Positions 43,731 to 52,404 of a stretch of DNA of 64,000 bases are shown here, one piece after another (positions within the stretch are counted from its first letter, which is position 1; each line of letters opens with the position of its first letter). The notes below the pieces were generated by a model. That model did not search any database and had not been told where the DNA came from. It worked only from the letters and a program-made list of their open reading frames with translations. The stretch is from Pelagimonas sp017744045 (GTDB lineage Bacteria; Pseudomonadota; Alphaproteobacteria; Rhodobacterales; Rhodobacteraceae), in NCBI RefSeq assembly GCF_017744045.1, contig NZ_JAGHRD010000002.1, one strand, 5' to 3'. A program made the translations under genes and the position numbers.

Positions 43731-45044
43731 TTAGCCACCTGGCCCCTGACGAATATTGTCGGGCAGCCATGTGGCCAGCTCTGGCCAGACCACCAGGATC
43801 ACAACCATCACCAGCATCAGCCCCACCATCGGGATCGCTGTCTTGGCGATATATCCGATTTCGTGGCGCGTCATGCCCTGAAGCACGAACAGGTTGAAGC
43901 CAATGGGCGGTGTCACCTGCGCGGTTTCAATCACCACAACAAGGAAGATCCCGAACCAGATCACATCGATACCGGCCTGACGGATCATCGGCTCGACAAT
44001 CGCCATGGTCAGAACAACCGAAGAAAGCCCGTCCATGAACATGCCAAGGATGAGGTAAAAGATCGTCAGCACGGCGATCAGTGCCACCGGAGACAGGCCC
44101 CATCCGTCGATCATTTCAGCCAAGGCGCGCGGCAGGCCGGTAAAGCCCATGGACAGCGACAGGAACGCCGCCCCCATCAGAATGAACGCGATCATCGCCG
44201 AGGTTTTTGTCGCGCCCATCAGGCTGTCACGAAAGGTTTCCCACCCCAAAGACCCCTGCAAGGCAGACAAGGCCAAGGCACCGACAACGCCTACAGCAGC
44301 CGCTTCGGTCGCCGTGGCATAGCCAAGATACATCGAGCCGATGACCACAAAGACCAAGCCAAACAACGGCAGCAAAAAGCGGCTTTCTGCAAACATCTTT
44401 CCAAGCGACATGGCCGGTTCAGCCTCGGGTCGCTGGCTTTTATAGGCAAAGTGCCAAGCAATGATGTAGAGCATGAACAGCCCCGCCAGAACGAGCCCGG
44501 GAAAGACACCGGCCATGAACAGCTTGGTGATGCTTTCATTGATCGTCACACCATACACGATCAGCGTCAGCGATGGAGGGATCATCAGGCCCAATGTCGC
44601 CGCACCGGCCAGGGTGCCGATAATCATGAACTCAGGATAGCCCCGTTTGCGCAGCTCGGGGATCGACATTTTGCCAACCATGTTGAGCGTCGCCGCCGAC
44701 GAGCCGGACACCGCAGCAAAGATCGTGCAGCCCGCAATGTTGGTGTGCAAAAGCCCACCGGGCAGGAACCGCATCCAAGGTGCGAGACCGCGAAACATGT
44801 CCTCGGATAATCGGGTTCGATACAGGATCTCGCCCATCCAGATAAACAGCGGCAAGGCGGTGAGGGTCCAGCTTGAGGCACCGGTCCAGATCGTCGTGAT
44901 CATGGCGTCGCCCGCTGGGCGCGAGGTGAAAAGCTCCATGCCAACCCAGGCTACCCCCATAAGCGCAAGCCCGATCCAGACGGAGCCGCCAAGGAGTGCA
45001 AAGAGCACGAAGAGGAAGATGACTGTTGCGTAGAGTTCGCTCAT
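43731..45044 (-). CDS. dctM: TRAP transporter large membrane subunit (DctM-type)
   Basis: This 437-residue inner-membrane protein has about 12 helices and the DctM family blocks: LPLFIWMGEILYRTRLSEDM, GCTIFAAVSGSSAATLNMVG, and MIPPSLTLIVYGVTINESI near the middle, with VVIETAQVTPPIGFNLFVLQ near the C-terminus. It forms the Na+-driven transport channel with DctQ and takes substrate from DctP. Its start overlaps the dctQ stop by one base. The partner genes suggest an amino-acid-like or carboxylate substrate. Confidence 0.96.
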   Translation of the reverse strand: MSELYATVIFLFVLFALLGGSVWIGLALMGVAWVGMELFTSRPAGDAMITTIWTGASSWTLTALPLFIWMGEILYRTRLSEDMFRGLAPWMRFLPGGLLHTNIAGCTIFAAVSGSSAATLNMVGKMSIPELRKRGYPEFMIIGTLAGAATLGLMIPPSLTLIVYGVTINESITKLFMAGVFPGLVLAGLFMLYIIAWHFAYKSQRPEAEPAMSLGKMFAESRFLLPLFGLVFVVIGSMYLGYATATEAAAVGVVGALALSALQGSLGWETFRDSLMGATKTSAMIAFILMGAAFLSLSMGFTGLPRALAEMIDGWGLSPVALIAVLTIFYLILGMFMDGLSSVVLTMAIVEPMIRQAGIDVIWFGIFLVVVIETAQVTPPIGFNLFVLQGMTRHEIGYIAKTAIPMVGLMLVMVVILVVWPELATWLPDNIRQGPGG

Positions 45045-45757
45045 TATTCCAGCACCTCCGAATGAATTTGACTTTCACGCAATGCCAGAAGCCGCGTGAG
45101 ATAATCCCAGATTGCGATCGCCAAGAGAATGGTTCCGATCGACATGGGCAGTTGAGGCAACCAGACCGGGGTATAGACCCATTCGGATCCGGTTTTGGCC
45201 CACATTTCCCCCCATTTGGCGGGGGAACTGGCGAACATGGCAAAGAGGGTGAGCAACCATTCGGGAACAAAGTCCTGCCCTTGGGTGCGGTCGTTCAGGA
45301 TCTCGGACATGATATTGGTCTTGATCGCGTAGCGCGCAAAATAGGTGGCTGTGACAGCGGCGATGAACATCGCGACCGCGTCCAGCCAGAACTTGGTATG
45401 TTCGTTGAGATTAAGCAGCACCGAAACCCGGATATGCCCCCCTTGGGTCAAAGTATAGGCCAAGGCAAAAAACGAGGTCGCGGCCATGGAATAACCCGCA
45501 TATTCCGTTGAGCCCGGAAAGGTCATATTGGACCAGCGCGCAACCATCTGCCCGATGATCAGCAACAGGATCACAACCATGAAAATGGCGGCCAAAATAC
45601 CCGAGGCCTTGTAAACCCGGTCCAACAACCGCCAGACAGGTTGCAACTGATTGGCCGCTTTTGGTCCCTGCCAAAAGCAGTAAAGCGCCAGACATGTCGG
45701 AAAAACAAAGAGCCACACCCATAAGGGCAGCCCCAGAAAAGGTTGCCAATCTCGCAT
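45044..45757 (-). CDS. dctQ: TRAP transporter small membrane subunit (DctQ-type)
   Basis: This 237-residue protein with four helices and the DctQ hallmark SNMTFPGSTEYAGYSMAATS and FFALAYTLTQGGHIRVSVLL. An extra N-terminal helix (WVWLFVFPTCLALYCFWQ) makes it longer than the usual 160-180 residues. It lies 54 bases after dctP with a hairpin in the gap and overlaps dctM. Confidence 0.92.
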   Translation of the reverse strand: MRDWQPFLGLPLWVWLFVFPTCLALYCFWQGPKAANQLQPVWRLLDRVYKASGILAAIFMVVILLLIIGQMVARWSNMTFPGSTEYAGYSMAATSFFALAYTLTQGGHIRVSVLLNLNEHTKFWLDAVAMFIAAVTATYFARYAIKTNIMSEILNDRTQGQDFVPEWLLTLFAMFASSPAKWGEMWAKTGSEWVYTPVWLPQLPMSIGTILLAIAIWDYLTRLLALRESQIHSEVLE

Positions 45758-45778
45758 ATATTTGTCCCTGTCGTAAGA

Positions 45779-45803
45779 GCGGCCCGCGGATGAGACGGGC
45801 CGC
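45779..45803 (-). promoter_or_regulatory. Hairpin between dctP and dctQ
   Basis: GCGGCCCG (45779-45786) pairs perfectly with CGGGCCGC (45796-45803) over nine bases. There is no T-run. As with pstS, this would favour a surplus of binding protein over membrane subunits. Confidence 0.65.
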
Positions 45804-45811
45804 CTGTTCGC

Positions 45812-46795
45812 TTAGTTTGCGTTATAGGCGTCTAGGATTGCCTGACCGTCTGCTCCGACTTCGGAAAGCCAGTCAGCCGTCATTTTTTCACCGATGGCTT
45901 CCAGCTCTGCCAGGAAGTCCGGGCCAGCATCCGTCACCTTCATGCCATTGGCTTCGAGCTGCTCGAAATACCAGTTCGCCAGTTCCGCAGATTTCGCCGA
46001 GCAAGCCGCGCCGGTTTCGTCAGCTGCTTTCTGGATCGCGGCCTGGGTGTCGGCGCTGAGACCTTCCCAGATGCCTTTGTTGACCATGACATAGTTGCGC
46101 GGCAGCCATGCGTTCACTTTGTAATAGTGAGACAGGTGTTCCCAAACCTTGCGGTCGTAACCAGTTGACCCAGAAGAGATAAAGGATTCAGCCACTCCAG
46201 TCGCCAAAGCCTGGCTCAGTTCCGCAGCTTCCACCTGAACCGGGATCATGCCCAGCTCTTCGGCAAAAGTCGCAGTGGCGGTGTTGTAGGAGCGGAACTT
46301 GACCCCTTGAGTATCCTTGGAAGAGCCGACTTCTTTCTTGAAGTAAAAGCCTTGGCCCGGCCATGGGCAGGTGTAAAGCGCAACGAGGTTCAGGTCAGAA
46401 AGCTGCCCGTTGACCTTATCCTTGGCGGCGGCCCAAAGTTTTTCGTTGTTTTCATAGGTTGTCGCAATGAAAGGTAGGTTGTCCCAGCCCAAAAGCGGCG
46501 CTTCGTTCGCATGAGCGGACATGAAACGTTCGCCAATCGGAGCCTGACCTGTCTGAATGGCACGCTTGATTTCGCCACCCTTGAACAGGGATCCGCCCGG
46601 ATGGACGGTGATGTCAATTTCCCCGCCGGTATATTCCCGAACCTTGTCAGCGAACACCACACCCATTTCCGAATGGAAATTCGTCGCGGCATAAGCCATT
46701 GGCATATCCCACTTTTCAGCAGCAACGGCGCTACCGGCAATCGCGAGAGCGACGGCCGCCGCGGCGGTGTTCAGTTTTTTGGACAGTGCGTTCAT
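45812..46795 (-). CDS. dctP: TRAP transporter periplasmic solute-binding protein (DctP-type)
   Basis: This 327-residue precursor has a signal peptide (NTAAAAVALAIAGSAVA cleaved before AEKWDMPM) and the DctP pattern: MAYAATNFHSEMGVVFADKV, ITVHPGGSLFKGGEIKRAIQ and MIPVQVEAAELSQALATGVA with FISSGSTGYD. A conserved Arg (VKFRSY) that usually binds the substrate carboxylate is present. GGGAG precedes the ATG. It is 38 bases after the DadA-like gene. Confidence 0.95.
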   Translation of the reverse strand: MNALSKKLNTAAAAVALAIAGSAVAAEKWDMPMAYAATNFHSEMGVVFADKVREYTGGEIDITVHPGGSLFKGGEIKRAIQTGQAPIGERFMSAHANEAPLLGWDNLPFIATTYENNEKLWAAAKDKVNGQLSDLNLVALYTCPWPGQGFYFKKEVGSSKDTQGVKFRSYNTATATFAEELGMIPVQVEAAELSQALATGVAESFISSGSTGYDRKVWEHLSHYYKVNAWLPRNYVMVNKGIWEGLSADTQAAIQKAADETGAACSAKSAELANWYFEQLEANGMKVTDAGPDFLAELEAIGEKMTADWLSEVGADGQAILDAYNAN

Positions 46796-46833
46796 TTTGA
46801 TTTCTCCCTGAATTGGTGCACTTTTCTTGGTTA

Positions 46834-48081
46834 TTACTTCGCTGCGAACCGCATGGGTTCGAAGGGACGCAAATCTTGGTTTGAATGGTTTCCCGCGATC
46901 ATATCCGCCACAAGACGACCCGTCTTAGGCCCGCCCGTCAAGCCGATATGATGATGGCCAAAGGCCGTGAAGACGCCGCTGTTATTGACTTCGCCGATCA
47001 ATGGCAGGCTGTCGGTTGGCGCCGGGCGATAGCCAAGCCATTCTTCGGCGCTTTCATAGGTGAGGTCTGGAAAGAACTCCTGAACCTTGCGGCGTAAAAG
47101 TTTGAGCGGCGCTTTTGACCGTTTCTCGGTTAGGCCACCAAATTCGACGATGCCCGCGCAACGCACCCCTTGGTCCATAGATGTGGCCACAAATTTGCCT
47201 GCCGACAACATCATCGGGTTGTTGGGGCGTTGGCTCGGCTCTTTGAAAACAATGTGATAGCCGCGTTCCGCCTCAAGCGGGACTGAAAGGCCCAGTTTTT
47301 CCATAAGGGGTTTTGACCAGACCCCGGATGACACAATCGCCTTATCACAATGAATGCGGCCTTCGCTTGTATCAACAGCGCTGATCTGGCCGCCGCTCAT
47401 TTCGAAATCTTTGACTTCGGCCTGGATAAACTTACCGCCCAATGCCTCAAGCAGTTTGACAAGATCCTGCACATAAGAGCCGGGGTTATGGATAAAGCCA
47501 TGGTCCTTCATGATCGCCAAAAGCTGCGTGTTTTTGCCCAGGATCGGCTCTGCTTCCTGAACTGCCGCGCCCTCAATGATCTCTGGAACAAATCCCGCCT
47601 CTTCACGCAATTGCCAGGTAAAGGCATCCGCTTCAAAGGCAGCGCGGTTCGCATAGGCAAAGTTGTATTGGCTTTCCTGCACCCATTTGGCCGCATCTGT
47701 TCCAGCTGTCAGCGCCTGGTGCTGTTCAAGGCTGTCACCGACAATGGTGTTCAAACCTTGGCTGATGCGACGCGTATCTGCGGTATTGGCATGGCCAAGG
47801 TATTTTACCAGCCAGGGGATCAGCTTGGGCGCATAGCTCCAACGCATGAACAGCGGGAAGTCTGGATTGGCCAGGTAAACCGGCCCCTTGGCCAAAAGCC
47901 CCGGACCCGTCACCGGTACAATAGAACAACGTGCCAGAATGCAGCCATTTCCATAGGAGGCCCCCATGCCCGGTGTGCCTTTGTCGAGGAGCGTCACATC
48001 GAATCCCGCGCGCCTCAGCCAAATGGCCGAGGCAGCACCCACGATCCCTGCCCCTACAATGACGACATGCTTTGAATTCAT
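46834..48081 (-). CDS. FAD-dependent D-amino-acid dehydrogenase-like oxidoreductase (DadA family)
   Basis: This 415-residue DAO-fold enzyme has the dinucleotide-binding start VVIVGAGIVGAASAIWLRRA, LLDKGTPGMGASYGNGC, and the C-terminal FAD segment YRPAPTDSLPLIGEV followed by FTAFGHHHIGLTGGP. Members oxidise D-amino acids, sarcosine-like or hydroxyproline-derived amines to keto acids. GGGGAAG precedes ATG 48081. As first gene of the TRAP operon and divergent from a LysR gene, it probably degrades the compound the TRAP system imports; a D-amino or imino acid is a reasonable guess. Confidence 0.9.
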   Translation of the reverse strand: MNSKHVVIVGAGIVGAASAIWLRRAGFDVTLLDKGTPGMGASYGNGCILARCSIVPVTGPGLLAKGPVYLANPDFPLFMRWSYAPKLIPWLVKYLGHANTADTRRISQGLNTIVGDSLEQHQALTAGTDAAKWVQESQYNFAYANRAAFEADAFTWQLREEAGFVPEIIEGAAVQEAEPILGKNTQLLAIMKDHGFIHNPGSYVQDLVKLLEALGGKFIQAEVKDFEMSGGQISAVDTSEGRIHCDKAIVSSGVWSKPLMEKLGLSVPLEAERGYHIVFKEPSQRPNNPMMLSAGKFVATSMDQGVRCAGIVEFGGLTEKRSKAPLKLLRRKVQEFFPDLTYESAEEWLGYRPAPTDSLPLIGEVNNSGVFTAFGHHHIGLTGGPKTGRLVADMIAGNHSNQDLRPFEPMRFAAK

Positions 48082-48124
48082 TAACCAGCTTCCCCTGTTG
48101 AGATTCGAAGTCTGGCAGGGGTGC

Positions 48125-48176
48125 GATATCATTTCCAATACAAATTTGTGGAACATCCATTAGGAAAAATGATATC
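48125..48176. promoter_or_regulatory. Inverted-repeat operator between the DadA-TRAP operon and lysR
   Basis: GATATCATTTCC (48125-48136) and GGAAAAATGATATC (48163-48176) are inverted copies 26 bases apart, with a small palindrome CAAATTTG at 48141 between them. The site lies in the divergent promoter region, eight bases before the lysR start, as expected for LysR autoregulation and target activation. Confidence 0.7.
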
Positions 48177-48184
48177 CATCCCGA

Positions 48185-49114
48185 ATGAGACTTCGATTCA
48201 GACAGTTGCAGGCCTTTCACGCCATTGTCGAGGTGGGAACCGTGACCGGAGCCGCCGAGGCGCTGGGAATCTCGCAGCCGGGTATTTCAAACCTCTTAGC
48301 AGAGCTTGAACGCCAGACAGGCCTCAAGCTGTTTGAGCGTCTGCATGGGCGGCTCGTCCCGACACCCGAAGCCGAGTTGATGTATCGCGAAGTCGACACA
48401 GTGGTGCGCGGGTTGGATCACGTGACGCAGACGGTTGTCGATTTGCAAAACAAGCAAGCCGGTCAATTGCAGGTTGCCTCGCAACACTCCATGTCCTTTG
48501 GATTTATGCCGCGAACCATCGCCGAATTCGCCAGAAAGCGCCCGGATATGAATATTTCATTTCAGTCGCAATACAGTTCAAAGATACAGGAATGGGTGTT
48601 GTCCGGGTTGTTCGAAATCGGGATCTGCGAAATGCCGATGCTGTATGACACGCTGAATGTTTATCCACTGCATGTGGAAACCAAGGTCGCCCTGCATCGC
48701 GACAATCCATTGGCCGCACATGAAGTTCTCACGCCAGAGCTTTTGCGCGGCGAGCCCTTTATCGTTATGGGCCCCGATCACATCACCCAACGTCGGCTTC
48801 GGGATGTGTTTGAAAAGGCTGACGTTCCGCTCAAGACACGCGTAAATTCGCACCTTTTCAAAAACTTGCTGAGCTTTGTTAAAGAAGGCATGGGCGTGTC
48901 ACTCTTGGATCGGTTCGGGCTGGAATTCGATTACGACGACCGCTTTGTCGCCCGTGATTTTGAACCCCGTATCACGATGGATCTGGCCGTCATCACGTCG
49001 GCAACACGCCCTTTGTCGCAAGTGGGCAAGGAGTTTTTGACCTATTTGTTACAAGAGTTGGAGCCCTATTCCGCGACCGGCAGCTTGCGAAAACTTTCGC
49101 GCGAAAAGGCGTGA
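48185..49114 (+). CDS. LysR-family transcriptional regulator
   Basis: This 309-residue regulator has an N-terminal winged helix-turn-helix (LRFRQLQAFHAIVEVGTVTG, AAEALGISQPGISNLLAELE) and a LysR substrate-binding domain (about 92-295). It is divergent from the DadA-TRAP genes with an inverted repeat between, so it is the likely activator, responding to the imported substrate or a product. It ends before the next gene with a 178-base gap, 49115-49292, in which I see nothing definite. Confidence 0.93.
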   Translation: MRLRFRQLQAFHAIVEVGTVTGAAEALGISQPGISNLLAELERQTGLKLFERLHGRLVPTPEAELMYREVDTVVRGLDHVTQTVVDLQNKQAGQLQVASQHSMSFGFMPRTIAEFARKRPDMNISFQSQYSSKIQEWVLSGLFEIGICEMPMLYDTLNVYPLHVETKVALHRDNPLAAHEVLTPELLRGEPFIVMGPDHITQRRLRDVFEKADVPLKTRVNSHLFKNLLSFVKEGMGVSLLDRFGLEFDYDDRFVARDFEPRITMDLAVITSATRPLSQVGKEFLTYLLQELEPYSATGSLRKLSREKA

Positions 49115-49292
49115 TTGCAGAAACTGTTATTAGTGAGCGTGACTTTTGAGATTTCAGGAAGGTTGACAGTTTCGACCACCGGAGGATCGCCGCTTGCAGC
49201 TGCAGATTGACCGAACAGCAGGCGTTTTTGCATCACATGTGCATTAGTGCGCTACGCTCCTATTGGAAAACTTGACCAATTGGTCGGTCTGC

Positions 49293-51320
49293 ATGCAAAC
49301 TTGCTTAGGGGAACACGCAATATTGAAGCTGAATACAGTGACCAGAACGCTATTTGAGGTAAACCTTCAACCTGTTTGGAGCGCTTTCTTTGATGGCAAG
49401 GAGCTGACGATCAAGGGCAAAAAGACAATGGCCCTTGTGACCTATTTGGCGTTTGAGAAACACTCTAATAACCATCGCGATGTGATCGCTGCCTTGCTGT
49501 GGCCGGATACCTCACAGGCCAATGCCCGGGCCTCGTTGCGCCAAGCACTGTCGCAACTTAGACGCCAGTTGGGGGATGCTGCGGACACGGTTCTGGAAAC
49601 GAACGGCAGTTCCATCGGCTTTGCCGACTGTGTACTCAGAACCGATGCGGATACGGTGTTTGATACCATTCGCGACGGCGTTTTTGAGAAAAGCCATCAG
49701 GACTGGGCTGCTAATCTGCGCGAAATGTTGCGCCCCTTGGATGGTGTTTCCAACGACTTTGACGACTGGTTACATGGCCTGCTTGGCAAGCTAGAACTGC
49801 AATTGGTTGAGGTGCTGGAACGCCAGTTTGCCGCACCCAATATCGCGATTGAGCAACGTTTGCGCATGGCTGAAACCGTTCTTTCCTTGGATGAGTACAA
49901 CGAAAAGGCCGTGCAGGCCCAAATGGCGTGCCATGCCGCGATGAATGACAATGCCACCGCTTTGCGGGTGTATCGCGATTTCTTTGACAAACTGGATGCA
50001 GAACTGGGCGGGGAACCCTCGCCTGAGACGCAGCAACTTGTGGCCAAAATCAAATTGTCTGGTACGTCCGGTCCACCCGACACGATCCAGAGGATCGAGC
50101 GCCCTGCCCGCCCGGCAGAAAAACGCAAACTGACCATGGTTGCGGTGCTGCCGTTTGAACGGCTTGGACCAACCAATATTTCGCGCTTTCAGGTTTTGGC
50201 GCTGCTTGAACAGATCACCTGCCATCTGGCGGCGTTCAAATCGCCCGGCGTGATTTCAAGCAACAGCACACGCCACTATATCGATAACCCGCCCAGAATT
50301 TCGGATATCGAGCATGACCTTGGCGCGCATTACGTTGTGACCGGCTCGATCACGGCCGCCGGACCCAAGGTTCAGCTTTCGGTGCAGATGGTGGGCGTTG
50401 ACGATGAGCGGATCCTGTGGGCGACGACTTTGGCGCTTGATCCCGAGGCCTTGCTGCTTGAAAGCGTCTCATTGGCTGAACAAATCAGCCTTGCGATTGA
50501 ACCCTCGCTCAACATAGCTGAATTGGAACGCTCTGAGGTTCTTCCGCTCGAAGAGTTGGAACCGCATCACTATGTCTTGCGCGCCAAGAACCTGATGTTC
50601 TCGCTTGGGCGCAGTGATTTTTCCGAGGCCAAGCGCATTCTGGATGTGGTGCAAACCAAACACCCGCATTTTGGGCCAGGCCATACGGTGTTGGCGGAAT
50701 GGTATGCCATTAACCTCTGGCAGGGCTGGTCAGCCAATGCTGATGCCGAACGTCATCACCTGGAACAGCATTCGCGCCGCGCCGTTGCTTTGACGCCACA
50801 GAACGGGCGCGCCCTGGCGATGTGGGGGCATAACAAGATCACGCTGGATCGCGACTATGACAGCTCCTTCAACCTGTTTGAACGTGCGGTGCGCCTGTCC
50901 CCCAACGATTCCGAAACCTTGATCTGGACGGTCCCGACACTGGCCTATGGGGGCGAGCCTGAATTGGCCTTGGACCATGCAGAACGGGCGTTTTCCCTTT
51001 CACCCGCAGACCCATTCCTATTCCGAAATGAACATTTCCTGTCTGTCGCGCATTACGTGAACGAAAACTACGAAGAGGCGGCGCGATATGGCCTGTCATG
51101 TTTCCGTCGCGCGCCGAATTACAGTTCGAACACCCGTGCGACGATTGCCTCGCTCGTGTCGCTGGATCGTGTCGATGATGCGCGTTTTCTTGTCGAGCAT
51201 CACAACTCGATTGCGCCGGAATTCTCGGTTGAAACCTTCAAGGGCAACCATGGGTATCGCCATGCCCGCGACCGGGCGGATTATGCGCAAAAACTGATCT
51301 CAGCCGGATTGCCGAACTGA
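49293..51320 (+). CDS. SARP-type transcriptional regulator with TolB-N-like and TPR domains
   Basis: This roughly 675-residue protein has an N-terminal OmpR-like winged-helix (about 20-100, KGKKTMALVTYLAFEKHSNN followed by NARASLRQALSQLRRQLGD) and a BTAD helical domain (about 150-250) as in SARP activators. Then come a TolB-N-like alpha/beta segment (VAVLPFERLGPTNISRF, HYVVTGSITAAGPKVQLSVQ) and TPR-like repeats to the C-terminus. It lacks a cyclase domain. The start is uncertain: ATG 49293 is taken, but TTG 49323 has AGGGGA ahead, and TTG 49263 is also open. It is the presumed regulator of the two genes downstream. Confidence 0.82.
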   Translation: MQTCLGEHAILKLNTVTRTLFEVNLQPVWSAFFDGKELTIKGKKTMALVTYLAFEKHSNNHRDVIAALLWPDTSQANARASLRQALSQLRRQLGDAADTVLETNGSSIGFADCVLRTDADTVFDTIRDGVFEKSHQDWAANLREMLRPLDGVSNDFDDWLHGLLGKLELQLVEVLERQFAAPNIAIEQRLRMAETVLSLDEYNEKAVQAQMACHAAMNDNATALRVYRDFFDKLDAELGGEPSPETQQLVAKIKLSGTSGPPDTIQRIERPARPAEKRKLTMVAVLPFERLGPTNISRFQVLALLEQITCHLAAFKSPGVISSNSTRHYIDNPPRISDIEHDLGAHYVVTGSITAAGPKVQLSVQMVGVDDERILWATTLALDPEALLLESVSLAEQISLAIEPSLNIAELERSEVLPLEELEPHHYVLRAKNLMFSLGRSDFSEAKRILDVVQTKHPHFGPGHTVLAEWYAINLWQGWSANADAERHHLEQHSRRAVALTPQNGRALAMWGHNKITLDRDYDSSFNLFERAVRLSPNDSETLIWTVPTLAYGGEPELALDHAERAFSLSPADPFLFRNEHFLSVAHYVNENYEEAARYGLSCFRRAPNYSSNTRATIASLVSLDRVDDARFLVEHHNSIAPEFSVETFKGNHGYRHARDRADYAQKLISAGLPN

Positions 51321-51501
51321 CATTGCGTCGACAATGCGATCTCGGTTTCGCATTGGGTTCGTAGTTTTGAGTGCCTCACAGTCGCTGAGCTGGACAGGTT
51401 TGGAATACCTGACTTGCCAGAGACTGCTGGATTTACGTTTCTTTGACGCATGTTTTACGCGTCCAACCTATTCAAAGGTTATTATATTGGGAGAGGACAT
51501 T

Positions 51502-52404
51502 ATGAGCATCTTGGGCAATTCACATGGTCATTCGCACGGCCATTCACATGGCCATTCACATGGGCATTCCCATGGTCATTCGCACGGTCATTCGATGGCT
51601 GTGGCGGCGCCGGGCACTGGAATGACCCATCCGGTCGTTGAACCGCTTGTGGGTGACGACACTCTGGGCCCAGTGGATAGCGGCCCCTTTCTTGAGATCG
51701 AAGTGCATCCCGACCTTTGGGTGCTCGACAAGATCCCGACACTGGTCGAAGGCTTGCCTGCCGAAGTGCTCGACGGGATGAAGACCGAGCTTCAGGCGAT
51801 CCTGGACGGTCTGAAGGCACGCAGCACCGTCGATGGGGAAGATCCGGCTGATGTCATCAAAGACGATCTTGAGCGCGCGCTTTATGGCCGTTCGGAATCG
51901 CTGCGGGTGTTTGGTGGCGAAATCTCGTCCCAGTCCGGAAATTTCCAGGGGTATTACCATTCCCTTCTGTCGCTGAATTCCCGTCAGTTCCCGGCCACCA
52001 TGCGCCTGATCGCATTGGTTTATGGAGTTGCGGGCATCGTTGGCATGAAGATGAAGTTGCATTTCATGCGAGCCCGCCCTGTTCAGGTCTGGCCCGGCCT
52101 TTTCCCGGTTTTACCAACGCCGCCGCATCCGTCCTATCCCAGCAATCACGCAACTCAGGCCTATAGCGTGTCCAAAATTCTGGGCCGTGTCCTGACCCAG
52201 ACCAAGCGCGCCGGAACCGAAGAGCATGTCGCGACCATGTCCGAGCGGATTGCCCGCAACCGCGAATATGCCGGGTTGCATTTCGCCAGTGATACCGCTG
52301 CGGGTGACGCGGTTTCGACGGCATTGATTGACCACCTCGCGGATCAACCGCTGGTCCAGGACCTGATGGCGCGCGCCATTCTTGAGCTGGGGATCGCAGA
52401 ATGA
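51502..52404 (+). CDS. PAP2/vanadium-haloperoxidase-fold protein with HGHS-repeat N-terminus
   Basis: This 300-residue soluble protein begins MSILGNS, then six HGHS repeats (8-31), a likely metal-binding tract. The PAP2 active-site motifs are complete: K185-x6-R192-P (KLHFMRARP), P213-S-N-H216 (HPSYPSNHA) and R254-x5-H260-x3-D264 (REYAGLHFASD). The HPSYPS context is closer to vanadium haloperoxidases than to membrane lipid phosphatases, and no signal peptide or clear membrane bundle is seen. It may be an acid phosphatase or a haloperoxidase; sequence alone does not decide. GGGAGAGGA precedes ATG 51502. Its stop overlaps the protease start. Confidence 0.85.
   Translation: MSILGNSHGHSHGHSHGHSHGHSHGHSHGHSMAVAAPGTGMTHPVVEPLVGDDTLGPVDSGPFLEIEVHPDLWVLDKIPTLVEGLPAEVLDGMKTELQAILDGLKARSTVDGEDPADVIKDDLERALYGRSESLRVFGGEISSQSGNFQGYYHSLLSLNSRQFPATMRLIALVYGVAGIVGMKMKLHFMRARPVQVWPGLFPVLPTPPHPSYPSNHATQAYSVSKILGRVLTQTKRAGTEEHVATMSERIARNREYAGLHFASDTAAGDAVSTALIDHLADQPLVQDLMARAILELGIAE
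51523..51594 (+). repeat. Six tandem 12-base repeats encoding HGHS
   Basis: Each unit is CA(T/C)GG(N)CATTC(N). The third-position bases differ between units while the protein repeat stays exact, so selection maintains the His-rich tract even as the DNA diverges. Repeat number may vary between strains. Confidence 0.85.

Noticed and set aside
51523..51594. Short tandem repeats that could suggest a CRISPR or VNTR
   Set aside because: Units are 12 bases without spacers and encode an in-frame HGHS peptide.
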